Source: Echinostoma caproni
Lineage: Eukaryota > Platyhelminthes > Trematoda > Plagiorchiida > Echinostomatidae
Length of the DNA stretch: 21,258 nucleotides
Direction: 5' to 3'
NCBI GenBank assembly: GCA_900618425.1
Contig: UZAN01043901.1
Location: 15,003 to 36,260 of the forward strand
Shown: positions 1 through 11,295 of the stretch, one piece after another
Position numbering within the stretch: position 1 is the stretch's first letter
Layout: every line of letters starts with the position of its first letter
Notes under the pieces: generated by a model
Told to the model about the DNA's origin: nothing
What the model saw: the letters and a program-made list of their open reading frames with translations, nothing else
The model's database searches: none
Translations under genes and position numbers: made by a program

Positions 1-454
1 TTCAAGTTTCATTTGCTATATACACGACGAATTCACCCTTGAAAACAATCTATCCAGCTTCATGTACCAGTTGGAATCCTCACGTACAAACTAGCTGTTC
101 TAGTGCTGGTATTGAATGAAATTGACCGCATCATATCTGATAAGTAGTATATCAAAAAGTTCAATACATCAAGGTTCAAGCTGTAAGCAGAGACACGCTG
201 AATCAGGATTACAAAGCCGTGCCACACAACTGTGGGAGCAATTAATAAAACCTTAAAGTTTCAAATTTCAGTGGTGAGTGACAAGTTGAGTCGGCATGAC
301 GAATATAAGTTCGGTCTAAATCTGAACGGCGATAGTTTGGTCCAAGTGAGCACACCTAGATATGCACTCAAAAACGTGGAATTAATTGAAATGGTAATCA
401 CAAAGTGAACTGTTTCGTATACAGAGTAAATCAGGCGAGAACTGAAAAGCTAGG
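1..454. other. No gene recognised
   Basis: Short broken frames on both strands and no repeat with a second copy in this window that I could see. Confidence 0.5.
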
Positions 455-600
455 AAGCACTGTACCGCTGTTTCGACCTGATTGGGTCTCACACCAGCAG
501 TGAAAATCCATCCACCTAATTGGGGATCGAACCCGGACCCTCAAAAGTAGAACGCTAGTACACTTCCCACTGGACCATCGGGTAGCTGACCAGACCCTGT
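455..600 (-). mobile_element. tRNA-headed SINE with hammerhead-like tail (copy 1)
   Basis: On the minus strand an A-box-like TGGTCCAGTGGG (577-566) is followed by a perfect B box GGTTCGATCC (533-524), with tRNA-like spacing and tRNA-like flanks (CTACCCGATGGTCC). Downstream comes a hammerhead-like segment. This gives the order RNA polymerase III promoter head, then ribozyme-like body, seen in schistosome Sm-alpha-type SINEs. A second, diverged copy at 1962-2100 has the same order and orientation. Confidence 0.7.
458..502 (-). ncRNA. Hammerhead-ribozyme-like segment in SINE copy 1
   Basis: Minus strand: stem I CACTG (502-498) pairs with CAGTG (462-458). A core CTGGTGTGA stands in place of CTGANGA. 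Stem II is GACC/GGTC around loop CAATCA, followed by an intact GAAA and CAGCGGTA ending at a GTA cleavage triplet. The two-base expansion of the core predicts loss of activity. Confidence 0.6.
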
Positions 601-1961
601 TTAATTCTCCTTACACATGATGGAGAACCAACACTCTTTGCGAGCTTGCTGTGTATCAGGGACAACTCAGTTCTAGTCCCCAATTCAGGTTTTATATGCT
701 CTTCCCAGGACGGAATTCACCATTTAGTCGAGGCAAATCCTCCATCACTATCATGTAATAAACAGTCAGATGTGGAATATTTCCAACCGAGCCACGACCC
801 TGAAGGCTAGAAATGAGATGCCAATGATGCGCAGCAAGCCCACCAATATGGTTGATGCTATATTGTGTGTAAGAAGAGTGAAAAACGGTTTGGTCAGATA
901 ACCGGTGGTCGAGTGAATAGTATACTTTGCTTTGTACACGATGAAACCCATTATATAGTTCATTGAAATCCTCTACTACTTCCGTGTAATCAAAAGGTGA
1001 TGGTTATTCTAAGACACGAGAACAGGTTATGCATAAACAGACACTGTCATGTACAGTGAAATGACAGAACGGTTACAACTTCGACACATTGCAAGTTATC
1101 TCTCTTTTTGCTCGTAAGCTTGAGAAGTAAGTCATGTCGCAAGCAGTCATCTGAAACCCATTAAATTGGCGCAAATAACTAAGAAACAGGTGCGAAGATA
1201 TTCATAATCACTTCTAACATACGAATTATTTGAAGATCTGGAATCGATGTTGCATCGACATTCTATTGCCGGAATCTCCCGCTACCGCGATTCACAAAGA
1301 CGGCCACGAACGTAGTGGTCTGTTTATCGGGAGAAAACAAACGAATGAAATAAAATTCACACAGAAACATTATTGGCTCAATAGGTGTGAACTAATCAAC
1401 GTTCGTTTTCTTCCAGCCAGTGTGTCTCTGGTTGAACGGCATCGGATTTTACTGGTCCAGAACATTGGGTTTCTAACTGGACGCCCTGGAACTCTATCCA
1501 GTTGCGCTCTGGCTAGAGGTATCCCAAAGCATCGGATCACTCACTACTCGACTCAGAGATAACCGGAGTTGAAATTGACATAAGCACAAAGCAGATAACC
1601 TTGGTCGTCCTAGCAACTAAGTTTGGCTTGCGGGTTCTGTAACTTCGGATACAGGCCAAACAACCCATGTGCAGCTGTGGCACGACCCCAAACTCCAAAT
1701 GTGTACTGATATCCATATGCAGTGTCACCATATTTAACATGAAATGGGGTAATCCGCTTTCCGATATACGACGGGCGCAGATTTTCACTGCGGATTATTG
1801 AAGGTCCGTGGAAGGGAAATTGCTAGAAGTCAATTGAATTGAAACTTAAGATCAGCGACCTTAAAATCTGGCATTGAACTAGGACACCGCCACTCTATCA
1901 CTTAGTGATCTAGCCTTGAAGATATCGACGGACCACGTTTTCATTTTGGTTGTTATTCATT
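601..1961. other. No gene recognised between SINE copies 1 and 2
   Basis: A 110-codon plus frame at 1230-1562 is the longest open stretch, but it matches no family I know and shows no splice signals. The sequence is probably old repeat material. Confidence 0.4.
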
Positions 1962-2100
1962 CATTACACCGTTATTTTGACCTGATGGGTTCTCATCATT
2001 GGCAGTGCAAATCCATCGACCCAATTAGGATCGTACCCGGCCCTTCACAAATAGAACTTGAGCATATTACCCACTCGGTCACCGGGGAGCTAACCAGACA
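1962..2100 (-). mobile_element. tRNA-headed SINE with decayed hammerhead (copy 2)
   Basis: It aligns with copy 1 across both halves: shared blocks are ATCCATC, CAATTAGG (inverted view) and ACCCGG. The minus strand has an A-box-like GACCGAGTGGG and a mutated B box GGTACGATCC. The hammerhead part shows GCACTG, TGATGA, ACC/GGT stem II and AAAA in place of GAAA. The closing stem I strand is degraded. Confidence 0.6.
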
Positions 2101-3215
2101 GTTTTTAATCCACTACCATACCAGACAAATGGCGATAAAAGTGCAGTTTCTCGCTCTAGCATAACAGTGAACTTTGCCAGGCAATATCTGGCAACAATGG
2201 GGTGCTGCACAGTAACCTTGCTTGTTTTCGTGCTTTGCGTTGTACTGTACAGTCTTCTACAGCCATGGTATGCGTGGGCCTTCCCACGCGCATTCTTACG
2301 CGCATGCAATGACTCATTGTCTGAATAGTGCCGAAATGCGGGCTTACGCCCGTGCATCTGTAATCCCCTGCCCGGATGGATCGATCGATCGATTTATCAA
2401 AATGCTTGATGCATTATTGATGCTCGTCAGTCATTCCTTGTTCACTCCGGTCAGATTCCACACTCTACCAGTATGCCATATGCTTCGAGTATTGCATCAG
2501 TCTCTAGACTACGTTATCAAGGATGACAATAAAGGGTTCCCTTTCTACTCGTGATAGATAAGACAACTGTGTGTGCACACTAATCTATTAGCCGATCTTT
2601 GAGTTCTTATAGAATGGTGCACAGTTTAGTGCAGTTACATGAAATTCACAGTCACATTTTTTAGCTGCTAAGCTGCAGTTGTGAGGCATTATTTTTAAGC
2701 TTCCCGTAAAAGGATCAGAAGGAGAAAATTTAACTTGTCCTTGATCTTGCAATCACAATTAATTTATCTATTCGGTCTTCAATCAAATGCTTTTGGTTTA
2801 AAGGCAAATCAATAACACTTATACCCTTTTTGAGCTTTTAGTCCCTCTAGTCTATCTTCTAAATCCCGAATACGCCCAAGTGGAATTTGCATTATCCTAT
2901 GCCCTATTAACCGTGAAAAATGTCTGTTATTTTGTGCCCCAATGCTCACTATCAGTTATTCGTATTCCCCAGATCAGATGAGTTATGTAACACTCCCGTT
3001 TCTGTCTTACCTTCAACCTACAATATGTAACTCGCTTATTACAGAAGAAACAAATCCGACTTACTGGGAATATTTTTTCTTTAAAACACTTGATAAAGGA
3101 TTATCATCGGGAACGAGCACTGAATACAAAAATTAACTAGTTAGTTCTGAAGATTATCGTTGATGATGCTGGATGAGAAAGGGAGTGGGATGGGGAGGAA
3201 GGTTGATATTCGGTG
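2101..3215. other. No gene recognised
   Basis: A 110-codon plus frame at 2222-2554 shows no recognisable motif. Inside it, GCGTGGG-CCTT-CCCACGC (2272-2289) forms a 7-pair hairpin. A short GATC run lies near 2382. The rest is AT-rich and broken. Confidence 0.4.
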
Positions 3216-4720
3216 TTATGCACAAGCAATCCGTTGTCGAGGCCAGGGTAACAACAGTGTCTGGATTCGCTTTTTTACTTGCATAACTCTGGATTGAAAA
3301 TGCGAATTGCAATCGCCTCGGCCGTGATTAAAATGCGCCCTCTTATACCCGTGGAATATCTCCAAAGTATGGTGTGAATAATTTCAAATGCATCCAACTT
3401 GTTCACGAAATGCTCGCTTTCGACGAGATAACTGAGAACAGAACTGCAAATGCATCCAACCGTTCTTTTAGAGAGGGCCGCAGGACAGTGCTCAGCTATA
3501 TATTTTTGATACTCGCCTGGTCGTATGCCCAATGTATACCACACTACATGTGCATGTAAAAAGATATAAAACGAAGGATTTGCATTGAAGAAGTAACTTA
3601 TATTTTATTTGCTGGGATATCAAGGGCCGAGTGGTAGTAAGGATATACGGTTGAGCTGCAGGGAACGTTCTAGAGATCACTTGGGACAATTGTCCTTTGA
3701 GAAGTTCCAGGGCATCGTCGCCCATAAACAGCACAGTAAGGGAAACGTTCTTGCGAGGAAAGATCCGGTTTTTGCTCATGTTGGTCTTCAAACATATTTG
3801 TTTATCAATAAAATCCTTTGGGGAACCATTTGACCGAATTACATCATGAATAAAACGTATCTCGGACTGCAGTGCATCCTCGCTGCAAATCGCACACGCT
3901 CGGTATGATACACATCTGACCAGGTTGCTCTTATATTTCAGGGGGACAAAACTACAAAAATGCGTATACTGTCCCACCCACGTTGTTTTGCGGAAGACGC
4001 TTTTCTGGATGGCACCGTCACCTCGCTTTGTTAATAAAACACATCTAAGAAGGGTAGCTGTCCGCTCTTCTCTAGTTCACAAGTGAAACGAATAGCCGGA
4101 TGACACTTGTTGAATTCGTCGAGAAGCTTTGTGGCTGATGTGAGAATCATAAACAATAAAAGTAGCGTTGAGGTATCTGCAATAAATGTCCAAATTTCGA
4201 ATTGTCTCTCTCAAATTTTCGTTCTCCAGTTTGGCCAGGAAAATATCTGCCAATATGGGACCTAGTGGAGACCCCACGGCTACCCCGTCGATTTGTCTGT
4301 AGAACCGGTCACTGTACAAAAACTGTATGTTAAATGTACATCTGAGAATCAACTCTTTCAATTTGTTCACCAGACTTCCGACGTGGATGTTGCTAGAAAC
4401 TAAAAAGTCAGAAATATGATCAATTGTCTCTATCAGCGGCACATTTGTAAACAAGGGGTCCACATCGAAGGACATCATAGTTTTGTTGAGAACATTGAGG
4501 TTTTCTATCTTCTCTATAAAGCTAAATGTATCCTTCAGGCTATGTTTGGCAATCTTTCGGCGCATTGGTTCTAGTAGTTCTACGATCCATTGTGTGATGG
4601 CATGATATGGCGAACTCGACATGTCAATTATGGGTCGTATCGGAACGTTTGTTTTATGCACCTTGGGTAATTCATGGAGCCGCGGCGGCGAGGATCCTGT
4701 GGGGAACCAGCTTTTCGAAA
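3216..4720 (-). pseudogene. Penelope-like retroelement: reverse transcriptase plus GIY-YIG endonuclease, decayed
   Basis: Reading leftwards on the minus strand: LHELPKVHK near 4680, the motif A region MSFDVDPLFTNVPL near 4450, VGSPLGPILADIFL near 4250, then the catalytic motif region RYLNATFIVYD near 4165. After frame changes between 4077 and 3977 come VFRKTTWVGQYTHFC and a Cys-containing linker. The GIY-YIG start CTCSVVYIGHTTRR is near 3540, and IAEHCPAALSK continues in another frame near 3490. The end is IRIFNPELCK and, in a third frame, LLLPWPRQR near 3230. RT followed by GIY-YIG is the defining layout of Penelope-like elements. The usual YxDD is YLNA here, so the copy is catalytically dead as well as frameshifted. 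The 5' part of the element before LPKVHK was not recognised. Confidence 0.85.
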
Positions 4721-5189
4721 ACCGCTTGTGTTGTGTGACCTTCTGTCTTTAATTCTGTAGAGATGGACGTTAACATAGATGGGCTTGTGCAAAGGGATTC
4801 CTACCAAGCAATGATAGTCGCACTGGAATCATTGATGGAGATTAAAATTCCTTGACCCTGTTCACGATATGGATTGTTTCAGCAACGTGTGAAATCACTG
4901 TGATGGGGTATTCTTAACCCCGAGATGATGGTCGCCGATGGTTAGAGACACTGAGTGATATGGCTGGGTGTCGCAAACAGTGGCGCTCATGCATCTACTC
5001 ATCATTCTTGTGACATCAGTCTACATAAATTCTCTATCTTCTGCTTTAATTTACTATCAACATTCTAATCTTCATTCTGCTCTTTTATCCAAATGGACGG
5101 CCAAAAGAAAGTAACCAAAACTGGCACACAAAAGTGTATGGTTAATGACTGTAAGAACTGAACTGAACTGTTTAACCACACAGGCTTCT
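4721..5189. other. Interval between the two Penelope fragments, no gene
   Basis: It should hold the 5' end of the larger Penelope copy on the minus strand, but no coding motif or terminal-repeat ribozyme was recognised. Confidence 0.35.
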
Positions 5190-5303
5190 GTACACAAAGA
5201 TTCCAAATCGAAAGACATCTTAGTTTTGTTGCAAACATTGAAGTTTTCTATCTCCTCTATAAAGTTAAACGTGGCCCTCAGGTTGTTTGGCAATTTTTCG
5301 ATG
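5190..5303 (-). pseudogene. Second Penelope-like RT fragment
   Basis: The minus strand reads NFIEEIENFNVCNKTKMSFD, matching SFIEKIENLNVLNKTMMSFD of the larger copy at 4450-4565, and the DNA aligns through AGTTTTGTTG and TTTTCTATC. Similarity stops on both sides, so only about 110 bases of the RT motif A region remain. Orientation is the same as the larger copy. Substitutions are spread through the match, so this is a separate insertion rather than a recent tandem copy. Confidence 0.8.
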
Positions 5304-5739
5304 GCAATAAAGGATTATCGCTAAACCCTGTAATTCACAATTAATGTCTAATGAAAATTTAAGATACTCGTGTGGCGGACAACTTTTCGATTTCTATCAA
5401 TTCTCGTATATTTAAAAGAATTCCTAATTCCCGATTACTTTGCTAATGAAAGACCATAACAAGCAGCTAGGCATCTATCAGCATCAATTGATTCGTCATC
5501 GTAATTGAACACATTTCCGCATTTGATGTTCCGGCGAGGTTACCCGTTGCCCACTAAATTACCACCATCGTTATAATTTTTTTCATGTCTGCTTTCAGTC
5601 ACGTTCGGTCCTAAAAACTCGGTCGGATTCGTTCACATTAAACAGATGTTACTTGCCGCTACCATGGATCAGTAAAGCGGCTTTAACCGTCGAGGAAGCC
5701 AACCGCTCACATGGATCGATAAACTAGAGCTAACACTGC

Positions 5740-5777
<38 letters not shown>

Positions 5778-6090
5778 ATGCTTGGCAGAACACCTAACAT
5801 GCGTAGCCAGGCCGGTGGCCGGGCGTGGGCGAATACTCACGTGATCTAATGTAAATTAAATTCACCTAACCGGGTGTGTCCAGACATGTAGCTCAGCATG
5901 TGTGCACATTGTGATGAAAACAACTGTTCAGAACTCAAACCGCCGCCATTTTACGGGGTACTCAAAACAGTGGAGTGGTAAGCGGGATCTTTTGGCACAT
6001 GTTCTGTATACAATCTCTTTTGTTAGGAGTTTTCATGTAATTACTGGCGCCTTTTCATTTTTAAACGAAACGAAGCTAAAACATGACACA
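5304..6090. other. No gene recognised; contains one microsatellite
   Basis: Apart from the TG/AG array at 5741-5776 nothing could be identified. The 69-codon plus frame at 5902-6111 runs into a dispersed repeat and has no motif. Confidence 0.4.
5741..5776 (+). repeat. (TG)n(AG)n microsatellite
   Basis: A GTGTGTG run passes directly into an uninterrupted GAGAGA run. No gene or element edge is evident next to it. Confidence 0.95.
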
Positions 6091-6150
6091 AATAAAAAGT
6101 GGTTGAAATAATTATTTACCCTTTCCACATGGGCAGTACCGAAAATTGAG
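6091..6150 (+). repeat. Dispersed repeat block, copy 1 of 3
   Basis: AAAAGTGGTTGAAATAATTA and the following 30 bases align with 10703-10760 (AAAGTGGTCGAAATGATTAT) and, on the minus strand, with 18240-18208 (AGTGGTCGAATATTAGC). The block is about 50-60 bases long. The parent element was not identified. Confidence 0.5.
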
Positions 6151-9100
6151 CAAGGACACCTTAATTGTCCTCCTTTGGGTTTCAATCTGATCGGGCCAAC
6201 CTAGTAACCTCATATTTCGGTGTAAAATGCACGATCCTGGCAAACTCACCGTGTGTATAGAAACATTCGGTTAATGAGAATCACAGGATTCCGCATGACT
6301 TTTTGCCTAAAAATCGCCGAGAAATTTGGATGAAGGCTTGAAACTCGCATACAATAACCAGCTTCCTTTTCCCCCTGGGGTGAGAAAACAGCCAGTGTCA
6401 TTAACAAACTACCAGCAAACCATTTGGAAAGACATTTTCTTTACGCGCGTTCCGTCTAGAGGAGAATAAACCGATACAGTCAAAATTACACACTTCTCAT
6501 TGGTGAGTACAACTGCATTTCACTGATGAAATCATGTAATCCAACGTTTTTTTCCGTTTGGACCGCTACGGTATTATTTTGCGCACCTAATTTCACTAAA
6601 TGAATGTGTGTGTATGTGTGCAAATATTCCGTGTAGAATTCCGTTACGATGATCATCACTTTGTGATTATCAGTTCCATCACCTTGTTTGCAGATGTTGG
6701 GCAGAAAGATAAAGGTAAGTCACTGATGTAAATGAGTATGGAGAATGCGCATTACTTTGAAAGACGTATCAAGCGTTTGACCGTTTAAACCGTTCCCATT
6801 GCTTTTATTCTTTAAGTACTTCCCAAGAAATATTTTTTCAACCACGGTAATAAAATGAAATTATAGACGTGTTAGTGACAAGGTGAGAAGCCCAAAAATA
6901 AAATAAGTCTCTTAAGCATGATCACAATATTCTTTATTGGGACAAATTTGGATCTTATGACTAATAACTGAACTGTACTATTTTCGAGTCGATGCGGGAC
7001 TATTCATTCGGAAGGAAATCATTCTGAAGCAGCACGAACTACAACGGAAATGGAAGGGACGGATCATATCGGGATGTGGTTTGCGATGTAATTCGTTATG
7101 CGTGTATTACTGAATGATGCGGACCGCCTTACACTGTAGATACACCACAATTATGTATGTATGATGTATGCAGTGTCACAACAGTTGTCAAATGTAATCC
7201 ATTATTCTTAGTTACATAAAATGTATTCTTCGGTAAGAGTGTGCGTGTGCTCAATAGTTTTCACTTTGTTCAGATGTATTAATAGAATAAAACTGACTTT
7301 TCCTAGTGCCAATTCAAATTTGTATGCGAGGCCACTATATTGATGGAGCTGTATACAAACATATTTAGTTACGATTTGGCACTCAACGAAGAATGAACTG
7401 GACCGAACTGTGGTTGTTAACGCCTCTACTGGAATGCGCTTTACTCATGCGGAATCATACGCTGTATGGTCGGCTATCTGTTTTGTGTGGTTGAAAGAAC
7501 CTACCCCGGTTTTCACTTTTTTTGCATAATACCACGCCACCAAGTGCTTGTGGGAATAAAATATGCGGTCAATACTCCTGAATACTCCGAAGCAGGCTTT
7601 TATGGTGTGTGACGCAAGTATAGTAGTCATTCAATAAACTCTGACCCAAAACGACCACTATGTACTGTTCCCTCCCGGATTTCATTGGAATAGTTTTCAA
7701 ATAATGTAATTTATCATATTCATGCGGAAGTCCATTGGTATACTTCGTACACTTCCGGTTATTTGCTTATGAAACTTGAAAACATCGGGATTATTTTGAC
7801 TAAGATACGCATTTATATGAATACTGGTTGTCGTCAAAATTGACAGTTCGAATGGTAATTTCTTCTGTGTTCATACAGGCGCTCTTCATCTGTTTTGCCC
7901 TGCAACTTCAGCACTGTTGATTCAAAACTTGGTTATGATACCGTGGTCTAACACAGTAATACGAAGTAAACGGGGTACCACACCCAGTGACAATCGATGG
8001 CATAAATGGATCGATTGAGAATAACCTGAAAAGAACCAATGAGGTTCTTGAGTGAAACAAAACCTCAAGGAAGATAAACCAATGGAAGACGGTGTCACCT
8101 GATTGGATAAAAAAAGCCCTGGATTGACGAATGCTCACATAAGAAATTCATAGGCAGATGTTTTTTCTAGTTCAGTTGTTCTCTTTGAAGACCTAAACTG
8201 TTCCTTGCTTCGGTGTTTTTTTGATCTTCACTGCTGAAAGTACTCAATCATCATTAAGTCTTAAAACTGGTTCTTTATATCAGACTTCCTTAAGCAATTT
8301 ACCCCTACACTATGGTAGTGCGGGGCTGAATGTGTGGATCGGTTTTCGTCAAGCACTATAAACATACTACATATACCATCGGGAAGTCTTAGATGCACTT
8401 AATGACGGTTTACTGCACGCTAATAATAATAATAATTATTATTATTATTATTATAAACAACAGCAGCCTATATTCATGAAGCATGGACAACTTAAAGCGG
8501 GCTGTGAATTCCGCATACTGGGCTCTAAACGGTTGGTTTCACGACCAAGATATATTCGTCACTGAATTTCACACTTTAACTATAGTCACTCAGACAGAAA
8601 CTGACTTATTATTAAATAGCTTTTGGGTTTTAGTCCGCTCCAGATAGGCGGGCAATGCCAAACGAAGTAGTAATCTACTCGACTAGTAGGGGCTATGATC
8701 TCCATGTAAATTTTCCTGTGCGTAGACATTTTTATACTGATAATATTTTTTAGATAGAACATTGCATAGGGAAGATTATCCCTTTTTATAAGGTTCATGC
8801 ATTGATCACACTTTTGTGCGAGCTTCAAATGTGCATTTTGCTATACTGATACCCAAATGTGTTTTGGTTTACAAACCTCAACAGTTACCTTTCCGAAGAA
8901 AAGCATTTTGGGGAAAGGTTTTCTCCCCTGTATTTATCAAATTGTTAATGACTATTTTTATCTTCAACATTCTTTGTTGTTCAAGTTTGTGAGCTGTTAA
9001 AAAATCGCTCAGTAGGAACCTTAAGTTTACCGGGATTTTTGTTTAATTACGACAAAGCAGACTGGATTTTATGTTCTCATTTACAGTTCTTCCCCAGCTC

Positions 9101-9729
9101 AACTTATAATGGATCCGGTTAATCGCAGAGCACAGTAGCCACCTAGCATGCTTACCTAAATTTTCACCTTAACCCGGTTTCATTCATTTGTGTCCTTGGT
9201 TTTTTATCCCTCTGTTACTGTGGCATTCATCCCTCTTCTAATTGAACTTCTTCAGAGTACTAGGTCAATGGTTGTTCGGGCCGAATTGAGCTGACCCAAG
9301 TTGCTTTCTAATCACAAATGAATAATTAATTAATTAATGCAATTTTACCCAAATTTCATCGATCATTGATGTATTGATGAATGGTGTAATTCTCTACGAG
9401 AAGTGGCAGGGGACGGATGGCAAATTACAGCTGCAGATTTGGCCCTGGATTAGAACGTGGCGGGACCTAGTGACCACACGGAATTACCATCCCATTATAA
9501 AAGTTAATAACCTAAATCCTAAAATTTACGACAGACAGAATAGGCACATTCTGAGAATATTACGTGAGGATCAGTGAATCCACGTTTTACAAGATCCTGA
9601 CTCTCAGGATATTGTAAACTGATTGCCATGTTAGTGAAAAACATTCAGTCCTAATGGTCTTTGAAATCCTCTGAATAAGTTATTGGGCTTAAGATGGTGA
9701 GTATTTGGATTAGTCCATTCGGTTTTTCA
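6151..9729. other. Long stretch without a recognised gene
   Basis: All open frames are under 81 codons with no known motif. A TGTGTGTATGTGTG run lies near 6605, the palindromic TAA array at 8421, and a TTAA run near 9323. Confidence 0.4.
8421..8450. repeat. Palindromic (TAA)n/(TTA)n microsatellite
   Basis: Five TAA units are followed at once by five TTA units, making a perfect 30-base palindrome; TTA units continue slightly beyond. The switch in strand sense at the centre suggests a fold-back origin. Confidence 0.9.
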
Positions 9730-9875
9730 CAGACACCAGGCATTGTGTAGTATTAGGGTTTGAATTCCCAGGCCGAAGAAAGCGGTTGGAGTCCTGACAG
9801 GGATACAAAAAGTACGCACTGCTAACGAGTCTCAAACAGGACAAAAACAGCTGTCCAGTGCTCTGTGATGGTTAT
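9730..9875 (+). mobile_element. tRNA-headed SINE with hammerhead-like tail (copy 3)
   Basis: A degenerate B box GGTTTGAATTCCC at about 9757-9770 is followed some 45 bases later by a well-preserved hammerhead-like fold. The order and distance match the minus-strand copies near 0.5 and 2.0 kb. The A box is not clear. Confidence 0.6.
9816..9861 (+). ncRNA. Hammerhead-ribozyme-like segment in SINE copy 3
   Basis: Stem I is GCACTG (9816-9821) with CAGTGC (9856-9861), six perfect pairs. The core is CTAACGA (one change from CTGACGA, after an overlap with stem I). Stem II is GTCT/GGAC around CAAACA. AAAAA replaces GAAA, and a short self-complementary CAGCTG stem III ends at the cleavage triplet GTC (9853-9855). 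Fold and order are those of a type I hammerhead with minimal stem III; two core changes predict weak or no activity. Confidence 0.65.
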
Positions 9876-10424
9876 CACAAACATTTCCAACGCATTAAAT
9901 AGTTATTTTGCTGTTTACTGTTTTATTTCGAAACGCATTGTATCACAAACGAATTATCTGACTATAAAATACCCGTTAATCTCGACATAGTCTCTATATA
10001 CATACGGAAGTCATCGTATGAAGTACATTTTCGGTTTTTCATCGATGGCCGAGGTAGTTGCCATCCATCTCCATAACCTCTCATAACACAACCGGAAACA
10101 ACCTGTAAAGCACCGTGCTTTCCATGACCATCCGTTCACGATCAGGTGGCGTTAGTACTGCTCGGTAACCTTAAGTCAGTCAGTCACTCATGCAGATCCA
10201 TGTATATGCGAAATAATTGGAGTAGACACAAATCATGAAACAGTAATAAAAATCACAATCGCATTCAAATCACAGAATCACAGTGGTAATCGTCTGCAGA
10301 AAAAAGCACAAATAAGTGGAGGTTTGTTCACTGAAAATGCTGGTGGGGACAAGTAAAATGTGAAAAAAAAGAAATATCATCGGCGAAAAAGGTACTAACT
10401 AATCTCCGCTCGTGATTTCTTCGT
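9876..10424. other. No gene recognised
   Basis: It contains an 18-base match (9916-9933) to 20535-20552 and possibly the head of R1 piece F from about 10257. Nothing coding is evident. Confidence 0.4.
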
Positions 10425-10556
10425 CACAGAGATCCTGTCTGAACCGCGTGATCTTTGATTGGTCCAGGAGGTAGGCCTCTGATTCGTTGTCCTGAAACTG
10501 TAACGCAAACTGGCTGGTGTTATCTCGAAAGGTTGGATCACCACAATACATTCGAT
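10425..10556 (+). repeat. R1 repeat, shortened piece (F)
   Basis: CTGTCTGAACCGCGTGATC, TTGATTGGTC, CCTGAAACTGTAACGC and GGATCACCACA occur in the same order as in the larger R1 copy at 10837-11295, but with the central part missing. It may begin near 10257, where AATCACAGAATCACAG resembles the R1 head. Confidence 0.5.
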
Positions 10557-10702
10557 ACGAAAAAAATCATAAAATGATCTCTGGATTCTTTCGGCGCAAT
10601 TTCTACTTAATGTATGTGTGTACATGAATAAGGCAATCATACACGTAAATACTGACACTTTTTTATTTTTCATCTCGATGAAACCTGGCCAGGGCTCAAA
10701 CC

Positions 10703-10760
10703 ATAAAAGTGGTCGAAATGATTATTGACCATTTCCAGGCGGGCTACAGTACAAATTTTC
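10703..10760 (+). repeat. Dispersed repeat block, copy 2 of 3
   Basis: It matches the block at 6091-6150, including GTGGT(C/T)GAAAT(G/A)ATTATT and the following ACC.TTTCCA. It lies between two R1 repeat pieces. Confidence 0.5.
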
Positions 10761-10836
10761 CGATGAGTTATATGGACGATTGTTTTCGCTTGCACTTAAA
10801 TCTATTTTGTCCACAGAACATTTAAGCAAACTGTGG

Positions 10837-11295
10837 TAATTGTAGTATTTGTAGTACGCACTGATCACGATATACAAATTACCAATTAGAAATCACGGAC
10901 TAGCAATCACGGACGCAACGTAAGCACTGGATCACACTGGTACTTGCATGCAGTATCCCACTTAACCGAGACGGGAGGAAAAGGTCACAGGAATAGCAGT
11001 TCGTTGATTGAAAGAAATCAGGGGATTATATAATATGCATCAAACAAGTTCATTGATCATCCAAGCCTCTGTCAATCGCGTGCTAGTATTTCTGGTGTTG
11101 TTCAGCTTCTGTCTGGGCCGCACGGTTTCTGATTGGTTGATACAATCGGCCTATGGTTTTTAGTCCAGAAACTGTGACACGTACGCTTTTTGCTGACGTC
11201 ACCCGGGAAGCTGGAATGATCACAGTTATCCGAAAACCGTAACGTGTCGCTCTGTGATATGCGTCATTTCGTAGGCTAGGATCACCACACAAATC
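10837..11295 (+). repeat. R1 repeat, long copy (A)
   Basis: The head has GTAGTACGCACTGATCAC and repeated AATCACGGAC. The middle has GGTCACAGGAATAGCAGT, and the tail has CTGATTGG, the palindrome TGACGTCA (11194-11201) and GTAGGCTAGGATCACCAC. Long parts match 19605-19261 on the minus strand and 19675-20152 on the plus strand. No coding capacity is convincing: the 69-codon minus frame inside it is repeat-derived. Confidence 0.75.

Noticed and set aside
524..577. Functional tRNA gene
   Set aside because: A and B boxes are present but the acceptor stem and anticodon arm do not fold as a tRNA; it is a SINE head.
2222..2554. 110-codon plus frame
   Set aside because: No domain, no splice context, and much of it derives from a GC-rich hairpin and repeats.
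11083..11292. 69-codon minus frame
   Set aside because: It sits wholly within R1 and is broken in the other R1 copies, so it is not a conserved coding region.
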